Shown here in pieces: positions 18,301 to 25,479 of a stretch of 64,000 bases of DNA (positions within the stretch are counted from its first letter, which is position 1; each line of letters opens with the position of its first letter). Under the pieces are notes generated by a model. It saw only the letters and a list, made by a program, of their open reading frames with translations. It was not told the DNA's origin and searched no databases. A program made the translations under genes and the position numbers. Origin of the DNA: Marinifilum caeruleilacunae (GTDB taxonomy: Bacteria; Bacteroidota; Bacteroidia; Bacteroidales; Marinifilaceae); NCBI RefSeq assembly GCF_013141825.1, contig NZ_RZNH01000032.1:1-64000 (forward strand), given 5' to 3'.

Positions 18301-21300
18301 CTGCATCTACTGACAAGACAATTTGGGAAAGTACTGCGTTCAATCTTGATCCAGGAAAATATCATGTAACTGTAGCCGATGGTAAAAATTGTACATTCGA
18401 CACCATCGTAAATGTATTCGATGCTTATGAATTATTAATAGATAATATCGATACGAAAGATTTAGCTTGCTTTACTGTTCCTGAAGGAGAAATTTTAATT
18501 GATGCTTCGGGTGGAACGGGAGGATTGTCATATTATTTGGATGACAATTTACAGGCGAGTGAAAATATCACAGGATTATTTTCTGGAGATTACAAAGTTT
18601 ACGTTCAGGATGAAAATGATTGTAAAACTGTAGAAGAAGATGTGACCATTAATTCAAACCCTGAAATGATTGTGGATTTGAATGGTTTGGATCTGAAATG
18701 TTATGGCGATGCCAATGGAGAATTTTCTCCAAGTGTAATTGGCGGTGTACCAGATTATTCTTACTCATGGACTGGTCCTGACGGATATACATCCAGCGAT
18801 AATAATATATCGGGATTAGCTGGTGGGCTATATCAATTAACAGTTACCGACAATGCAGGATGTGTTGCAAGTAAGGAGCAAGAATTGAATGAACCAAGCG
18901 AACTTATTGCAGAAGAGTTAGTTGTAGAACCAGCCAATTGTCATGGCGATAATACAGGTGAAATATTTGTTGTAGGTGGACAGGGTACCCCTGATTACCG
19001 CTATTTCCTTGATGGTGTGGAAGAAACGACCGGAATATTCAAAGGTTTAGCCCCTGAGAATTACGTATTACGAATCGTTGATGGCCATGGGTGCATATTA
19101 GAGCAGGAAATTACAGTAACGGAGCCTAACAAAATTGGATTTATTGTTGCTGATAAAGTTTTGCCTTCTTGTGAAAATACAGAAGATGGAATTATTTATG
19201 TAACACCTTATGGTGGGAACGAAGGTTACTCTTATACGTGGACTGGTCCGAATGATTATAAGGCCTATCAAAAAAATATTGAAAATTTAGTTTCAGGAAA
19301 ATATTCCTTAGAAGTCACCGATAAGAAAAACTGTTCGTATAACGATACTGTTGATCTCGATATTGGTCTTCCATTACAATTGGGAGTTGTAGTAGAACAA
19401 CATGTTGAAACTCCTGGAGCAAATGAAGGAATTTTGGCTTTGGAATTATTCGAAGGAAGAATGCCTTATACTTTTACGGTAAGTGGACCAAGTGGAACTT
19501 TTAGCAGTCCTGATAATTTTGATGAAAATAATTACTTGATTGAAAATCTGGCGGCAGGTGTTTATCATGTAATTGCCACCGATGCATCAGGTTGTACAAC
19601 TGTAGAGAAATCTGTAATTATCGAATCTCCGGGACTGGTGTATACTTATATCAATCAGGTACAACCTGTTGGGTGTGTAGGTTTTTCGGATGGTGAACTG
19701 GAAGCGGTAGCGGCCGGAGGATCAGGAACTTATACCTACTCGTGGACCGGGCCTTCAGGCTATACAGGAAGTGGGCAGTCGATAAGTGGTTTAGCACCAG
19801 GAACTTATTCTGTAACTGTAACAGATGGTGGTAATACTGCAAATGCAAGTTATGAACTGTTAGCTGCCGATCCGATTGTTGTAAGTGTTGCAAATTACAA
19901 AGATGTAAGTTGTAACCAGGCTGGCAATGGAGAAATTGAATTATCGGTTGATGCAGGTAAGGCAGATTATACCATAGAATGGACCAATGATTTGGGAACC
20001 GGCTTTCTGTCTTCGGCCAAGAGAATACTCAATTTGGAACCTGCATTGTATACATACACTGTTACTACGGCAACTGGTTGTTCTGTATCTGGAAATCAAT
20101 TGATTGCAGAGTCGACAGATATGAATTTAACGGTTACACCAACTGATATCACAGCCGAGGGGCAACGCGATGGAACAATTTCTGCCAGCTTTGGTGGAGG
20201 TACAGCTCCTTATACGGTATTAATCTCAGGTCCAAATGGTTACTCTTACGCCGATGTGGATAATACTACAGGAAGTGTATCGGTAAGTGGATTAGAAATG
20301 GGAATCTACGAAGTGGCAGTAATTGATGCTAATTCTTGTAGAATAGAAGATGATAAAAAAGTGCACGAACCTTCTAAGTTGTTGTTGTATACAACTTTGG
20401 TAACGCATAATATTTGTCCTGGTGCCAGCGATGGTGCAATTAGCCTTGGAATAGAAGGAGCCAGCGATCCAGCAAACCTTACATTTACATGGAGTGGGGC
20501 AAATTACTTCAGGAGTAATGATCAGGATATTACTGGTTTATCATCTGGCACTTACAAAGTTACGGTGCACGATTCGGGTGGAGATCCGGGATATGAGGAA
20601 CAAACATTGATTGTTATCGTAGAAGAACCAGATTTATTGGATGTTGAAGTGTTTACGAAAAATATAACATGTCCTGGAATGGATGATGGTTATATCAACA
20701 TACAACCTAAGGGTGGAACACCTGCTTATACCTGTGTTTGGACAGGTACGGGAGTAATTCCGACTAATGAAGATCAGGAAAATTTATCAGCCGGAATTTA
20801 TACAGTTGAAATCACCGATAGGAATGGTTGTAAATCGACACCAGTTGATATTGAGATTGTTGAGCCTGCAGAACTGTATGTGGCAGTTGCAGACAGCAAG
20901 GAACCAACTTGTTACGGATTGGAAAATGGTTGGATTCAGTTGGATATTACGGAAGGAACCGCACCATATGTTATCAATTGGGACAACTATGGTAGTGTAA
21001 CTCAGCGAATTGAAGAGCTAACCAGGGGAACATATGATTACATTGTTACCGATGATAATGGATGTAGCAAGAGTGGAACATTTACCTTGAATGAACCAGA
21101 TACGCTAATTGCTGAAGTTAATGATTTTGAGGATGTTCTCTGTCATGGAGACGGAACGGGTCGCGCATATGTAGATATTACAGGGGGTACGCCAGATTAT
21201 ACAATTTTATGGTCTGATGGACAGGATACACAGGAAGCAACCGATTTAAAATTGGGAACTTACGAAGTTTCCGTAACCGATGCGCAAGGGTGTAATGATG

Positions 21301-21848
21301 TTTCTATCGTTGATATTTTTGAGCCGGAACCATTAGCGCTTGAAGTGGAGGTGATTCGACCAACCACTTACGATGCGATGGATGGTGCACTGGGTGTTAG
21401 TGTGAGTGGTGGTGTAACAGATTATACATACAATTGGTCAACAGATGGCATTGCATTGGATAATTCACCAACTCTCGAAGATCTCGACAGGGGTACATAT
21501 CACCTGAATTTGGTAGACGCAAATGGTTGTGAATTAGACTCAACAATTGTTGTTGAATACCTGTTCGAACGCAGAATTCGTATTCCAAAAGCGTTTACAC
21601 CAAATGCTGATGGTTATAACGATTATTGGGACATCGACCGAATAGAATTTATTCAGAATCTTAAAATTGTGATTTACGACCGATGGGGGAAAGCTGTTTA
21701 TAAGTTTAGCGGAACAGGTAATGAGTACAAGGGAGAACCTTGGAAAGGCTACAATGGAAACATGAAACTGCCAATTGGTTCATATTACTATGCCGTTGAA
21801 GTTGACGAAGAGAAACCGATAATGGGAACCGTTACGATATTAAGATAA
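12333..21848 (+). CDS. Giant type IX-secreted surface protein with SprB repeats
   Basis: A 3171-residue protein with a signal peptide (about 1-23, ending TAEA-RD). Five large repeats of about 340-380 residues begin near residues 25, 383, 723, 1089 and 1470. Each starts with a W-[TIV]-G-G-x-N-x-W motif, has in repeats 2-5 a C-V-P-[ST]-x4-[ND]-x-x-F or I stretch, and continues with beta-rich sequence. An Ig-like linker (about 1850-1945) leads to 14 SprB-type repeats (about 1950-3075) of the form C-x-G-x3-G-x-I, GG-x2-[PD]-Y-x-[YI]-x-W, L-x2-G-x-Y-x-[VL]-x-V-x-D-x2-G-C. The last 90 residues, from FTPNADGYNDYW to GSYYYAV, form a type B (gliding-type) sorting domain that directs export by the type IX system and surface attachment. 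The PorP/SprF gene follows at once. Adhesion or gliding is inferred from SprB. Confidence 0.9.
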   Translation: MKRYGIRLLLLILLHTVYITAEARDFYWIGGSGNFNDIQHWSDQPGGKVNPEALLPDKDDNVYFDEFSFPDPGAEVVITNVARCANMHWGNVKNMPTLKTDANPAHYLVIYGGVTFTNQMIIDLDRPLYFRASTQGNTIDFGGNIFDGDLIFENNGGWRITGDLDILDNDIQFQQGTLSIEAEVNCGSIVSETSISRELFLNSATINLNKTGNSVLSFQTDNLTVHPGNSTINILSDNSSVETTGMQMVDFYDLVFSGNAGEIVNSSLRANFNKLTFQKDGSLSGENDFQELVFTEGNSYTLNNGVQNVQVLFTALGQCYSYISITGGGAGGFISANGVALDYLKVRNITANGGAAPFAANNSYDLGANTGWNFIAPSADDYTWTGAGGDNLWGNHLNWDKSCVPSRNNNATIPDGFTVEINVPAECKELTVLGTSVIGGNNSLEVYSSLNATGANWAFNGETYLKGSGSVSLNATMSGALIVEATGAYTLATNISIDNVLRLISGNLSAATFDIDADRFESNSSQARTLDITNSTIDINEGVMRAWHVEGSGFTFNGTGSQITLTQSGAEFYNNNSDGINYGAVLFNPLDNQVFLTNDNATDYPTFDELRFNGSAIIKGNHQYHKLVFAEGNEYLFQAGSTQKILDIDGLTAMGSCSENISLKGDGGIAFIDSDVNSSNIQRIRVEDVNVVGGMAGVLQAKESVGVSGYDGWVFPNDLVGGDVNWTGAVDGNWFEAGNWDTGCVPTRKDNVFFDEGSIPTGNLNVNISVKGKIAECNNMTWIASPTMTFSGDQQLNVFGSLDMSGMAVGNNSFSGEMNFKAETAQTITIGAVELISDLNFVGNKQDDGTWKNGPWALNSDLTTTGIINLERGDLSTNNHQVEANEFYSNYGVDNLRSLNLGSSILKVDRLEVSANSFTLLAGTSEIQMATAGEFIVSTGDEVLNFHNLTFQETTGNAYLDVFADDVSFNNMVFNGNTYFRKPTPSKISFTAENIQMAVGKTYVFESGQTFILGGLNADGACEGTIDISGSDSDAAIFQAKSGVTDIEVNSVNLLNVHAEPDNVFVAKASLDLGNTTGWKFEDEPTGRDLFWVGGEGNWDDPNHWSTTSGGAADGCVPTAKDNVFFDVNSFNGFDQNVYTGAGDIRCRTMDWTGSETARPNFVMGATDISGVYIYGSFILNAELDIDLSPLVNFYFRATEAQSMNTFGYVFPNVVEFDGKSGVWTMYSDFQTSGDLFIRQGKLVANGNLVECKSITSIDQPAGIHSRGLDISNSNVIVNGSEDVSGRSIYINLADESYDQGFELVADNSTVRVKDIADVILVGTAAHSISFNDFIFEQGGKLDGGFSGLDVYASHMLIQGDGVINGKKNSFGTLELARGFEYKLEKGRTITTDNLLVEGSCFAPIYLHSTKDGAGNETFIKANNNVTGNFLELKDIHADVSEGVTYTATNSFDLGNVTGWTIDGAIAPIALYWTGNGADDDWNNHENWSRAMDGSEEGCVPTLNDDVFFTSNSFFGSKLVEITADAKCHSMTWNDDIDPDANFSVTAKLQIGGSMDLTESMALDMQGTFEFVGDGLTDNKTVDFASKTMDGDIRFIGTSQNWTWQTGFVTSGNLIIDEGSVSTQENNFTVNQFSSLSLHDFDAVRSFDMTKSLVTISSDAITGWNMKMNTTGGLTFTSTDSYITFENGGGIYCETDGDVHFGFVDFVDNGVINIKSTADTEQGYFGSVRFMEEGKIFGNNEFTNLEFTLGYENNTIESGKTITVHYDLKMEGVRCSYVFLKSSTAGVPATVHKPSGTFDKIYNAALTDIQGTSGSGQPHPVKYHFEEDNTTGFVLYVDPSGEENPPSFEESFDKPREEWCSNVAVLDHVEGFPINSSTTFQWYFSADDGATDPYTELTGETNPVIEVDQNGFYKVEVRYGINKFDGTDCKIESKIEVALGEVSKVSLEITSNNVKCFGQGNGRIIAKVADVQYPEYQFFWEDESGTEITTASTDKTIWESTAFNLDPGKYHVTVADGKNCTFDTIVNVFDAYELLIDNIDTKDLACFTVPEGEILIDASGGTGGLSYYLDDNLQASENITGLFSGDYKVYVQDENDCKTVEEDVTINSNPEMIVDLNGLDLKCYGDANGEFSPSVIGGVPDYSYSWTGPDGYTSSDNNISGLAGGLYQLTVTDNAGCVASKEQELNEPSELIAEELVVEPANCHGDNTGEIFVVGGQGTPDYRYFLDGVEETTGIFKGLAPENYVLRIVDGHGCILEQEITVTEPNKIGFIVADKVLPSCENTEDGIIYVTPYGGNEGYSYTWTGPNDYKAYQKNIENLVSGKYSLEVTDKKNCSYNDTVDLDIGLPLQLGVVVEQHVETPGANEGILALELFEGRMPYTFTVSGPSGTFSSPDNFDENNYLIENLAAGVYHVIATDASGCTTVEKSVIIESPGLVYTYINQVQPVGCVGFSDGELEAVAAGGSGTYTYSWTGPSGYTGSGQSISGLAPGTYSVTVTDGGNTANASYELLAADPIVVSVANYKDVSCNQAGNGEIELSVDAGKADYTIEWTNDLGTGFLSSAKRILNLEPALYTYTVTTATGCSVSGNQLIAESTDMNLTVTPTDITAEGQRDGTISASFGGGTAPYTVLISGPNGYSYADVDNTTGSVSVSGLEMGIYEVAVIDANSCRIEDDKKVHEPSKLLLYTTLVTHNICPGASDGAISLGIEGASDPANLTFTWSGANYFRSNDQDITGLSSGTYKVTVHDSGGDPGYEEQTLIVIVEEPDLLDVEVFTKNITCPGMDDGYINIQPKGGTPAYTCVWTGTGVIPTNEDQENLSAGIYTVEITDRNGCKSTPVDIEIVEPAELYVAVADSKEPTCYGLENGWIQLDITEGTAPYVINWDNYGSVTQRIEELTRGTYDYIVTDDNGCSKSGTFTLNEPDTLIAEVNDFEDVLCHGDGTGRAYVDITGGTPDYTILWSDGQDTQEATDLKLGTYEVSVTDAQGCNDVSIVDIFEPEPLALEVEVIRPTTYDAMDGALGVSVSGGVTDYTYNWSTDGIALDNSPTLEDLDRGTYHLNLVDANGCELDSTIVVEYLFERRIRIPKAFTPNADGYNDYWDIDRIEFIQNLKIVIYDRWGKAVYKFSGTGNEYKGEPWKGYNGNMKLPIGSYYYAVEVDEEKPIMGTVTILR

Positions 21849-21883
21849 GAGAACGAACTTTAAAACCTGACCAGAATATTCTA

Positions 21884-22945
21884 ATGAAAAGAACGCTAAT
21901 TTTATTAGGTATCCTCTTACTTGGGATGACTCAAGTAAAAGCACAGCAGTTGCCACTTTACAGTCAGTACGTGGAGAATGGGTTTTTATTAAATCCAGCC
22001 ATGGCTGGTAGTAGAATGTATTCGCCATTGCGACTAAGTTTAAGGCAACAATGGGCTGGTGTTGATGGAGCTCCGGAAACCCAGGCATTAAGCTTTAATA
22101 AAAATCTGGGTGGCAAATGTACGACTTGTAATGTGATGGGGAACCCTTTGGCTCGCCGTAACAAACAACGAGGTGTAGGCGTGGGAGGATATTTCTTTAA
22201 CGACAAATACGGGGCTGTATCGCGTACAGGAATCGAACTATCATATGCCTACCATTTGCAATTGACAAGAAAGCGATTGGGACAGTCGGGAACCAAGCTG
22301 TCATTTGGTTTGGGAGGATTGTTTTACCAGTACAAATTCGATGGGAAAGATATTCCTGTGAACGATCCGCTTTATACAGGTACCGATAGGGTTACCTATG
22401 TACCTGATGCCAATTTTGGTGTATATCTGTACAACGATGACTATTTTGTAGGATTTTCGGCTGTACATTTGTTCCAGTCATCAGTCCGAATGGGTGATAA
22501 CAATTACAACGATGATATTATGATGCGCCATTTTTACGGAACTGCAGGTTACACTTTTCACGTGACCGATTTAATTGATCTTGAGCCATCTGTAATTGTT
22601 CGCCAAACAATCGATTCTGAAATGTATTACGATGCCTCAATCAAACTTTACATCAATCATTTTTGGATGGCAGCCTCTTATCGTACAAACGATCAGATTG
22701 TTGGAATGGTAGGTGTGAACTACAACCAGTACTATATTGGATATTCATACGATCATTATACCGATAATTTAATTGCTGATAGTAGTAATGGTACACATGA
22801 AATTACTCTGGGAATCAACTTCGATATTCCTAATAAAATGAAACGTGAAAGCAAAATGAGAGAAAGAAGAGCTGCCGACAGAAACTTTAGCAAGACCAAA
22901 ACACAGCGTCACAAAAGGCAGAGCAAAAGTTATGTCTTCTTTTAG
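21884..22945 (+). CDS. PorP/SprF family type IX secretion outer-membrane protein
   Basis: A 353-residue outer-membrane beta-barrel protein with signal peptide MKRTLILLGILLLGMTQVKA. The family hallmark follows directly: QQLPLYSQYVENGFLLNPA, then a tryptophan-rich RQQWAGVDGAP motif. Alternating aromatic strands continue to the basic C-terminal tail (about 315-353). PorP/SprF proteins bind the type B sorting domain of their neighbouring substrate and anchor or export it. Here the substrate is the 3171-residue protein that ends 35 bases upstream, so the two are almost certainly one operon. The Lys/Arg-rich C-terminal 40 residues extend beyond the barrel and are unusual in length. A terminator follows. 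Confidence 0.92.
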   Translation: MKRTLILLGILLLGMTQVKAQQLPLYSQYVENGFLLNPAMAGSRMYSPLRLSLRQQWAGVDGAPETQALSFNKNLGGKCTTCNVMGNPLARRNKQRGVGVGGYFFNDKYGAVSRTGIELSYAYHLQLTRKRLGQSGTKLSFGLGGLFYQYKFDGKDIPVNDPLYTGTDRVTYVPDANFGVYLYNDDYFVGFSAVHLFQSSVRMGDNNYNDDIMMRHFYGTAGYTFHVTDLIDLEPSVIVRQTIDSEMYYDASIKLYINHFWMAASYRTNDQIVGMVGVNYNQYYIGYSYDHYTDNLIADSSNGTHEITLGINFDIPNKMKRESKMRERRAADRNFSKTKTQRHKRQSKSYVFF

Positions 22946-22965
22946 ATATCAAAACATAAATAAAG

Positions 22966-22999
22966 ATCCGGTAGATGACTTAACTACCGGATTTTTTTT
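22966..22999 (+). terminator. Rho-independent terminator after porP/sprF-like gene
   Basis: ATCCGGTAG (22966-22974) pairs with CTACCGGAT (22984-22992) around a 9-base loop, followed by eight T. It closes the surface-protein operon. Confidence 0.88.
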
Positions 23000-23026
23000 A
23001 TCTTCAAAATTCTAAACAATAATAGT

Positions 23027-24388
23027 ATGCGCAACTTATTCTATATTCTCTGCTCAGTTCTTTTAATTCCTGGCTTTGTAGCTTGCGACAATGATGAAGG
23101 ATTAAATACCGATCCTGAGTTTCGATTGAGCTTTTCAGTAGATACGCTTTCTTTTGATACACTCTTTACAGGATTTGGCTCTACCACAATGCAATTTAAG
23201 GTCTACAACAAATCGTCGAAGCGTGTAAATGTGGAAGAAGTTTTTTTGCAAGATAACAACTCACCATACCGCTTAAATGTAAACGGACTTACGGGCGAAA
23301 ATTTCAGCAATATCGAGATAGGGGCAAATGATAGTTTGTTTGTCTTTGTTGAGGTTGACTTAAAGGAAAATAATGCAGATGATCCGGTTCTGTTGGAAGA
23401 CATTCTTGTATTCAATGTAAATGGTAAGCTGCAAGGGCTAATTTTAAGCACCTGGGCGCAAGATGTGGTATTGGTGGAGGATAACATACTCAGTTCTCAA
23501 AACTGGACGGGAAATCGTCCCTATTTGGTAAATCAGCAAATTGCCATTAACGAAAATGTAATTCTTGGTATGGACAAAGGAACAAGAGTCTATTTTGGAA
23601 AGAACGCCGGAATGGATATCCACGGAAGTGTGCAAATTAATGGAAGTTTTGAGGAGCCGGTGTATTTGGGCAGCTCTCGACTCGAAGAGCTCTATGAAAA
23701 TGTGCCGGGGCAATGGAATGGCCTTTACTTTCACGAAAGCAGTTCAGGAAATGTCATGTCTTATTTTAGGCTCGAGGATGGAATCAATGGAATCAAATTT
23801 CAGGGGAATGAAAATGGGCCAAATGAACTCGAACTGGAATATGGAGTGATTCAAAATTTTACGGAAAATGGAATTTCTGCTACCCATGTTGATCTTGTAG
23901 CTCACGATCTTTTGGTGCTAAACTGTGGCGATGAGTGTTTGCGTGTTGAAAATGGAGAATTCGACCTTTATCATTCTACCTTCTACAATTCCTGGAATTT
24001 TGATGTCAGAACTCTTCCGGTTATCCAATTGATGAATGCAACAGGAAAGTCGATTGAAATCGCTAATTGCATTGTTTGGGGATCACAGAGGGACGAATTA
24101 ATGATTGACAATACAACAGGACTTCAAATCGAAAATACTCTTTTAAAATTGGGCAATTCGCTTCAGACCGATTACTCAAGTATATTCTCCAATTGTATTT
24201 TTAATGAAAATCCTGAATTTACTTCGCTCGAAGAAAGACTCTTTACCCTTAGCGATATTTCTCCTTGCATTAATAGCGGTAAGGTAGAATTCGGAGTTAC
24301 ATTCCCTCTCGATTTGCAAAACACGGCAAGAAATGTTGATGCTGCCCCCGATATGGGCGCTTATGAGTTCAAAGAAGCCCTGGAATGA
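23027..24388 (+). CDS. Lipoprotein with right-handed beta-helix domain
   Basis: A 453-residue lipoprotein. The signal peptide ends at a lipobox with Cys20 (IPGFVAC-DN), so it is probably anchored in the outer membrane. An N-terminal immunoglobulin-like part (about 30-155, with SLSFDTLFTGFGSTT near the start and repeated valine-rich strands) precedes a parallel beta-helix (about 170-430) with short strands and Asn/Gly turns (for example NGIKFQGNENG and ENGISATHVDLVAHD). The ending DMGAYEF is common to Bacteroidota right-handed beta-helix proteins (choice-of-anchor/PbH1 families). Such proteins often bind or cleave polysaccharides, but no catalytic residues can be assigned. It shares its last four bases (ATGA) with the next gene, so the two are coupled. 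Confidence 0.75.
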   Translation: MRNLFYILCSVLLIPGFVACDNDEGLNTDPEFRLSFSVDTLSFDTLFTGFGSTTMQFKVYNKSSKRVNVEEVFLQDNNSPYRLNVNGLTGENFSNIEIGANDSLFVFVEVDLKENNADDPVLLEDILVFNVNGKLQGLILSTWAQDVVLVEDNILSSQNWTGNRPYLVNQQIAINENVILGMDKGTRVYFGKNAGMDIHGSVQINGSFEEPVYLGSSRLEELYENVPGQWNGLYFHESSSGNVMSYFRLEDGINGIKFQGNENGPNELELEYGVIQNFTENGISATHVDLVAHDLLVLNCGDECLRVENGEFDLYHSTFYNSWNFDVRTLPVIQLMNATGKSIEIANCIVWGSQRDELMIDNTTGLQIENTLLKLGNSLQTDYSSIFSNCIFNENPEFTSLEERLFTLSDISPCINSGKVEFGVTFPLDLQNTARNVDAAPDMGAYEFKEALE

Positions 24389-25437
24389 AAGTCGGAATAA
24401 TCGGCATATTTCTCATCTTTATTACCTGGCTCGCACCCGGACAAACAGTGCTGGAAGGCAGCGAGGTGAGCAAGCGAGGAGATTTGAGGCTGATGTTTTA
24501 CAATCTGGAAAATTGTTTCGACTGTTTTGATGACAGCTTAAAGCTGGATAACGAATTTTTACCTACAGGAGAAAGACATTGGACTTGGGATAAATATCAG
24601 CGAAAGCTGAATCGAATTTCCAAGGTGATTATGGCTGCCGGAGGATGGGAATTTCCCGATTTAATTGGTCTGTGCGAAATCGAAAACCGCTTTGTGCTCG
24701 ATGGTATATTTGCACATGGAAGGCTTAATAAAATCGGTTACAAAATGCTTCATAAGGAATCGCCAGATCGCAGGGGTATTGATGTTGCTTTGCTTTATCA
24801 GCCCGAAATATTTCAACCCTTACATACCCATTTTATTCCTTTGATTTACCCAAATGAAAAGGAATCAACTACCCGTGAAATTCTGTATGTGAAAGCAAAG
24901 CTGCACAGTAGCGATACCTTGCATGTTTTTGTGAACCACTGGCCATCGAGGTGGGGAGGACAATTGAAATCGGAACACAAGCGATTAGCAGCTGCCAGAT
25001 TGCTACGCCAGAAAGTAGATTCCATTTATCAGGAATCACCCAAGGCAAAGCTCTTAATCATGGGCGATTTTAATGATTATCCCGAGAATGAATCTATAAA
25101 ATCGGTACTAAATGCTACGGCTGTATCAGGTAAAATAAAGAAACAACAACTCTATAACCTGGCCGATGGATTCGTTAGGAAGGGCAGCATTGGAAGCCAC
25201 AAATACCAAGGAAAATGGGGAATGCTCGATCAGTTTATTGTTTCGGGGAATTTGCTCGATAAATCAGCTGTTTTGTATTGCAAACCCGACGGAATGAGTG
25301 TATTTGCTCCTGACTATCTATTGGAGAAGGACGAAACTTATTTTGGTGTAAAGCCTTTTAGGACATTTGTTGGCTACAGGTATCACGGAGGGTTTAGTGA
25401 TCATTTGCCTGTAATCCTCGATTTTTGGAGAAAGTAA
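24385..25437 (+). CDS. Exported endonuclease/exonuclease/phosphatase family protein
   Basis: A 350-residue metal-dependent phosphoesterase of the DNase I-like fold with a signal peptide (about 1-19). Catalytic-site motifs are present in order: YNLENCFD, GLCEIEN (metal-binding Glu), RRGIDVALLY, HVFVNHWPSRWGG (His), LIMGDFNDYPEN (Asp/Asn), and SDHLPVILDF near the end (Asp/His). This is the full set for nuclease or phosphatase activity. The substrate (extracellular nucleic acid, sugar phosphate or phospholipid) cannot be read from sequence. The start ATG overlaps the stop of the beta-helix lipoprotein gene. A hairpin follows between it and the convergent hydrogenase gene. Confidence 0.85.
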   Translation: MKVGIIGIFLIFITWLAPGQTVLEGSEVSKRGDLRLMFYNLENCFDCFDDSLKLDNEFLPTGERHWTWDKYQRKLNRISKVIMAAGGWEFPDLIGLCEIENRFVLDGIFAHGRLNKIGYKMLHKESPDRRGIDVALLYQPEIFQPLHTHFIPLIYPNEKESTTREILYVKAKLHSSDTLHVFVNHWPSRWGGQLKSEHKRLAAARLLRQKVDSIYQESPKAKLLIMGDFNDYPENESIKSVLNATAVSGKIKKQQLYNLADGFVRKGSIGSHKYQGKWGMLDQFIVSGNLLDKSAVLYCKPDGMSVFAPDYLLEKDETYFGVKPFRTFVGYRYHGGFSDHLPVILDFWRK

Positions 25438-25438
25438 A

Positions 25439-25472
25439 ACCAAGGGCAATGCAATATCACCCTTGGTCTTAT
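25439..25472. terminator. Hairpin between convergent genes
   Basis: ACCAAGGG (25439-25446) pairs with CCCTTGGT (25460-25467) around a 13-base loop, just after the stop of the exonuclease-family gene and before the end of the leftward hydrogenase gene. The T tail is weak in both directions, so termination is probable but not certain. Confidence 0.6.
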
Positions 25473-25479
25473 TGATATT

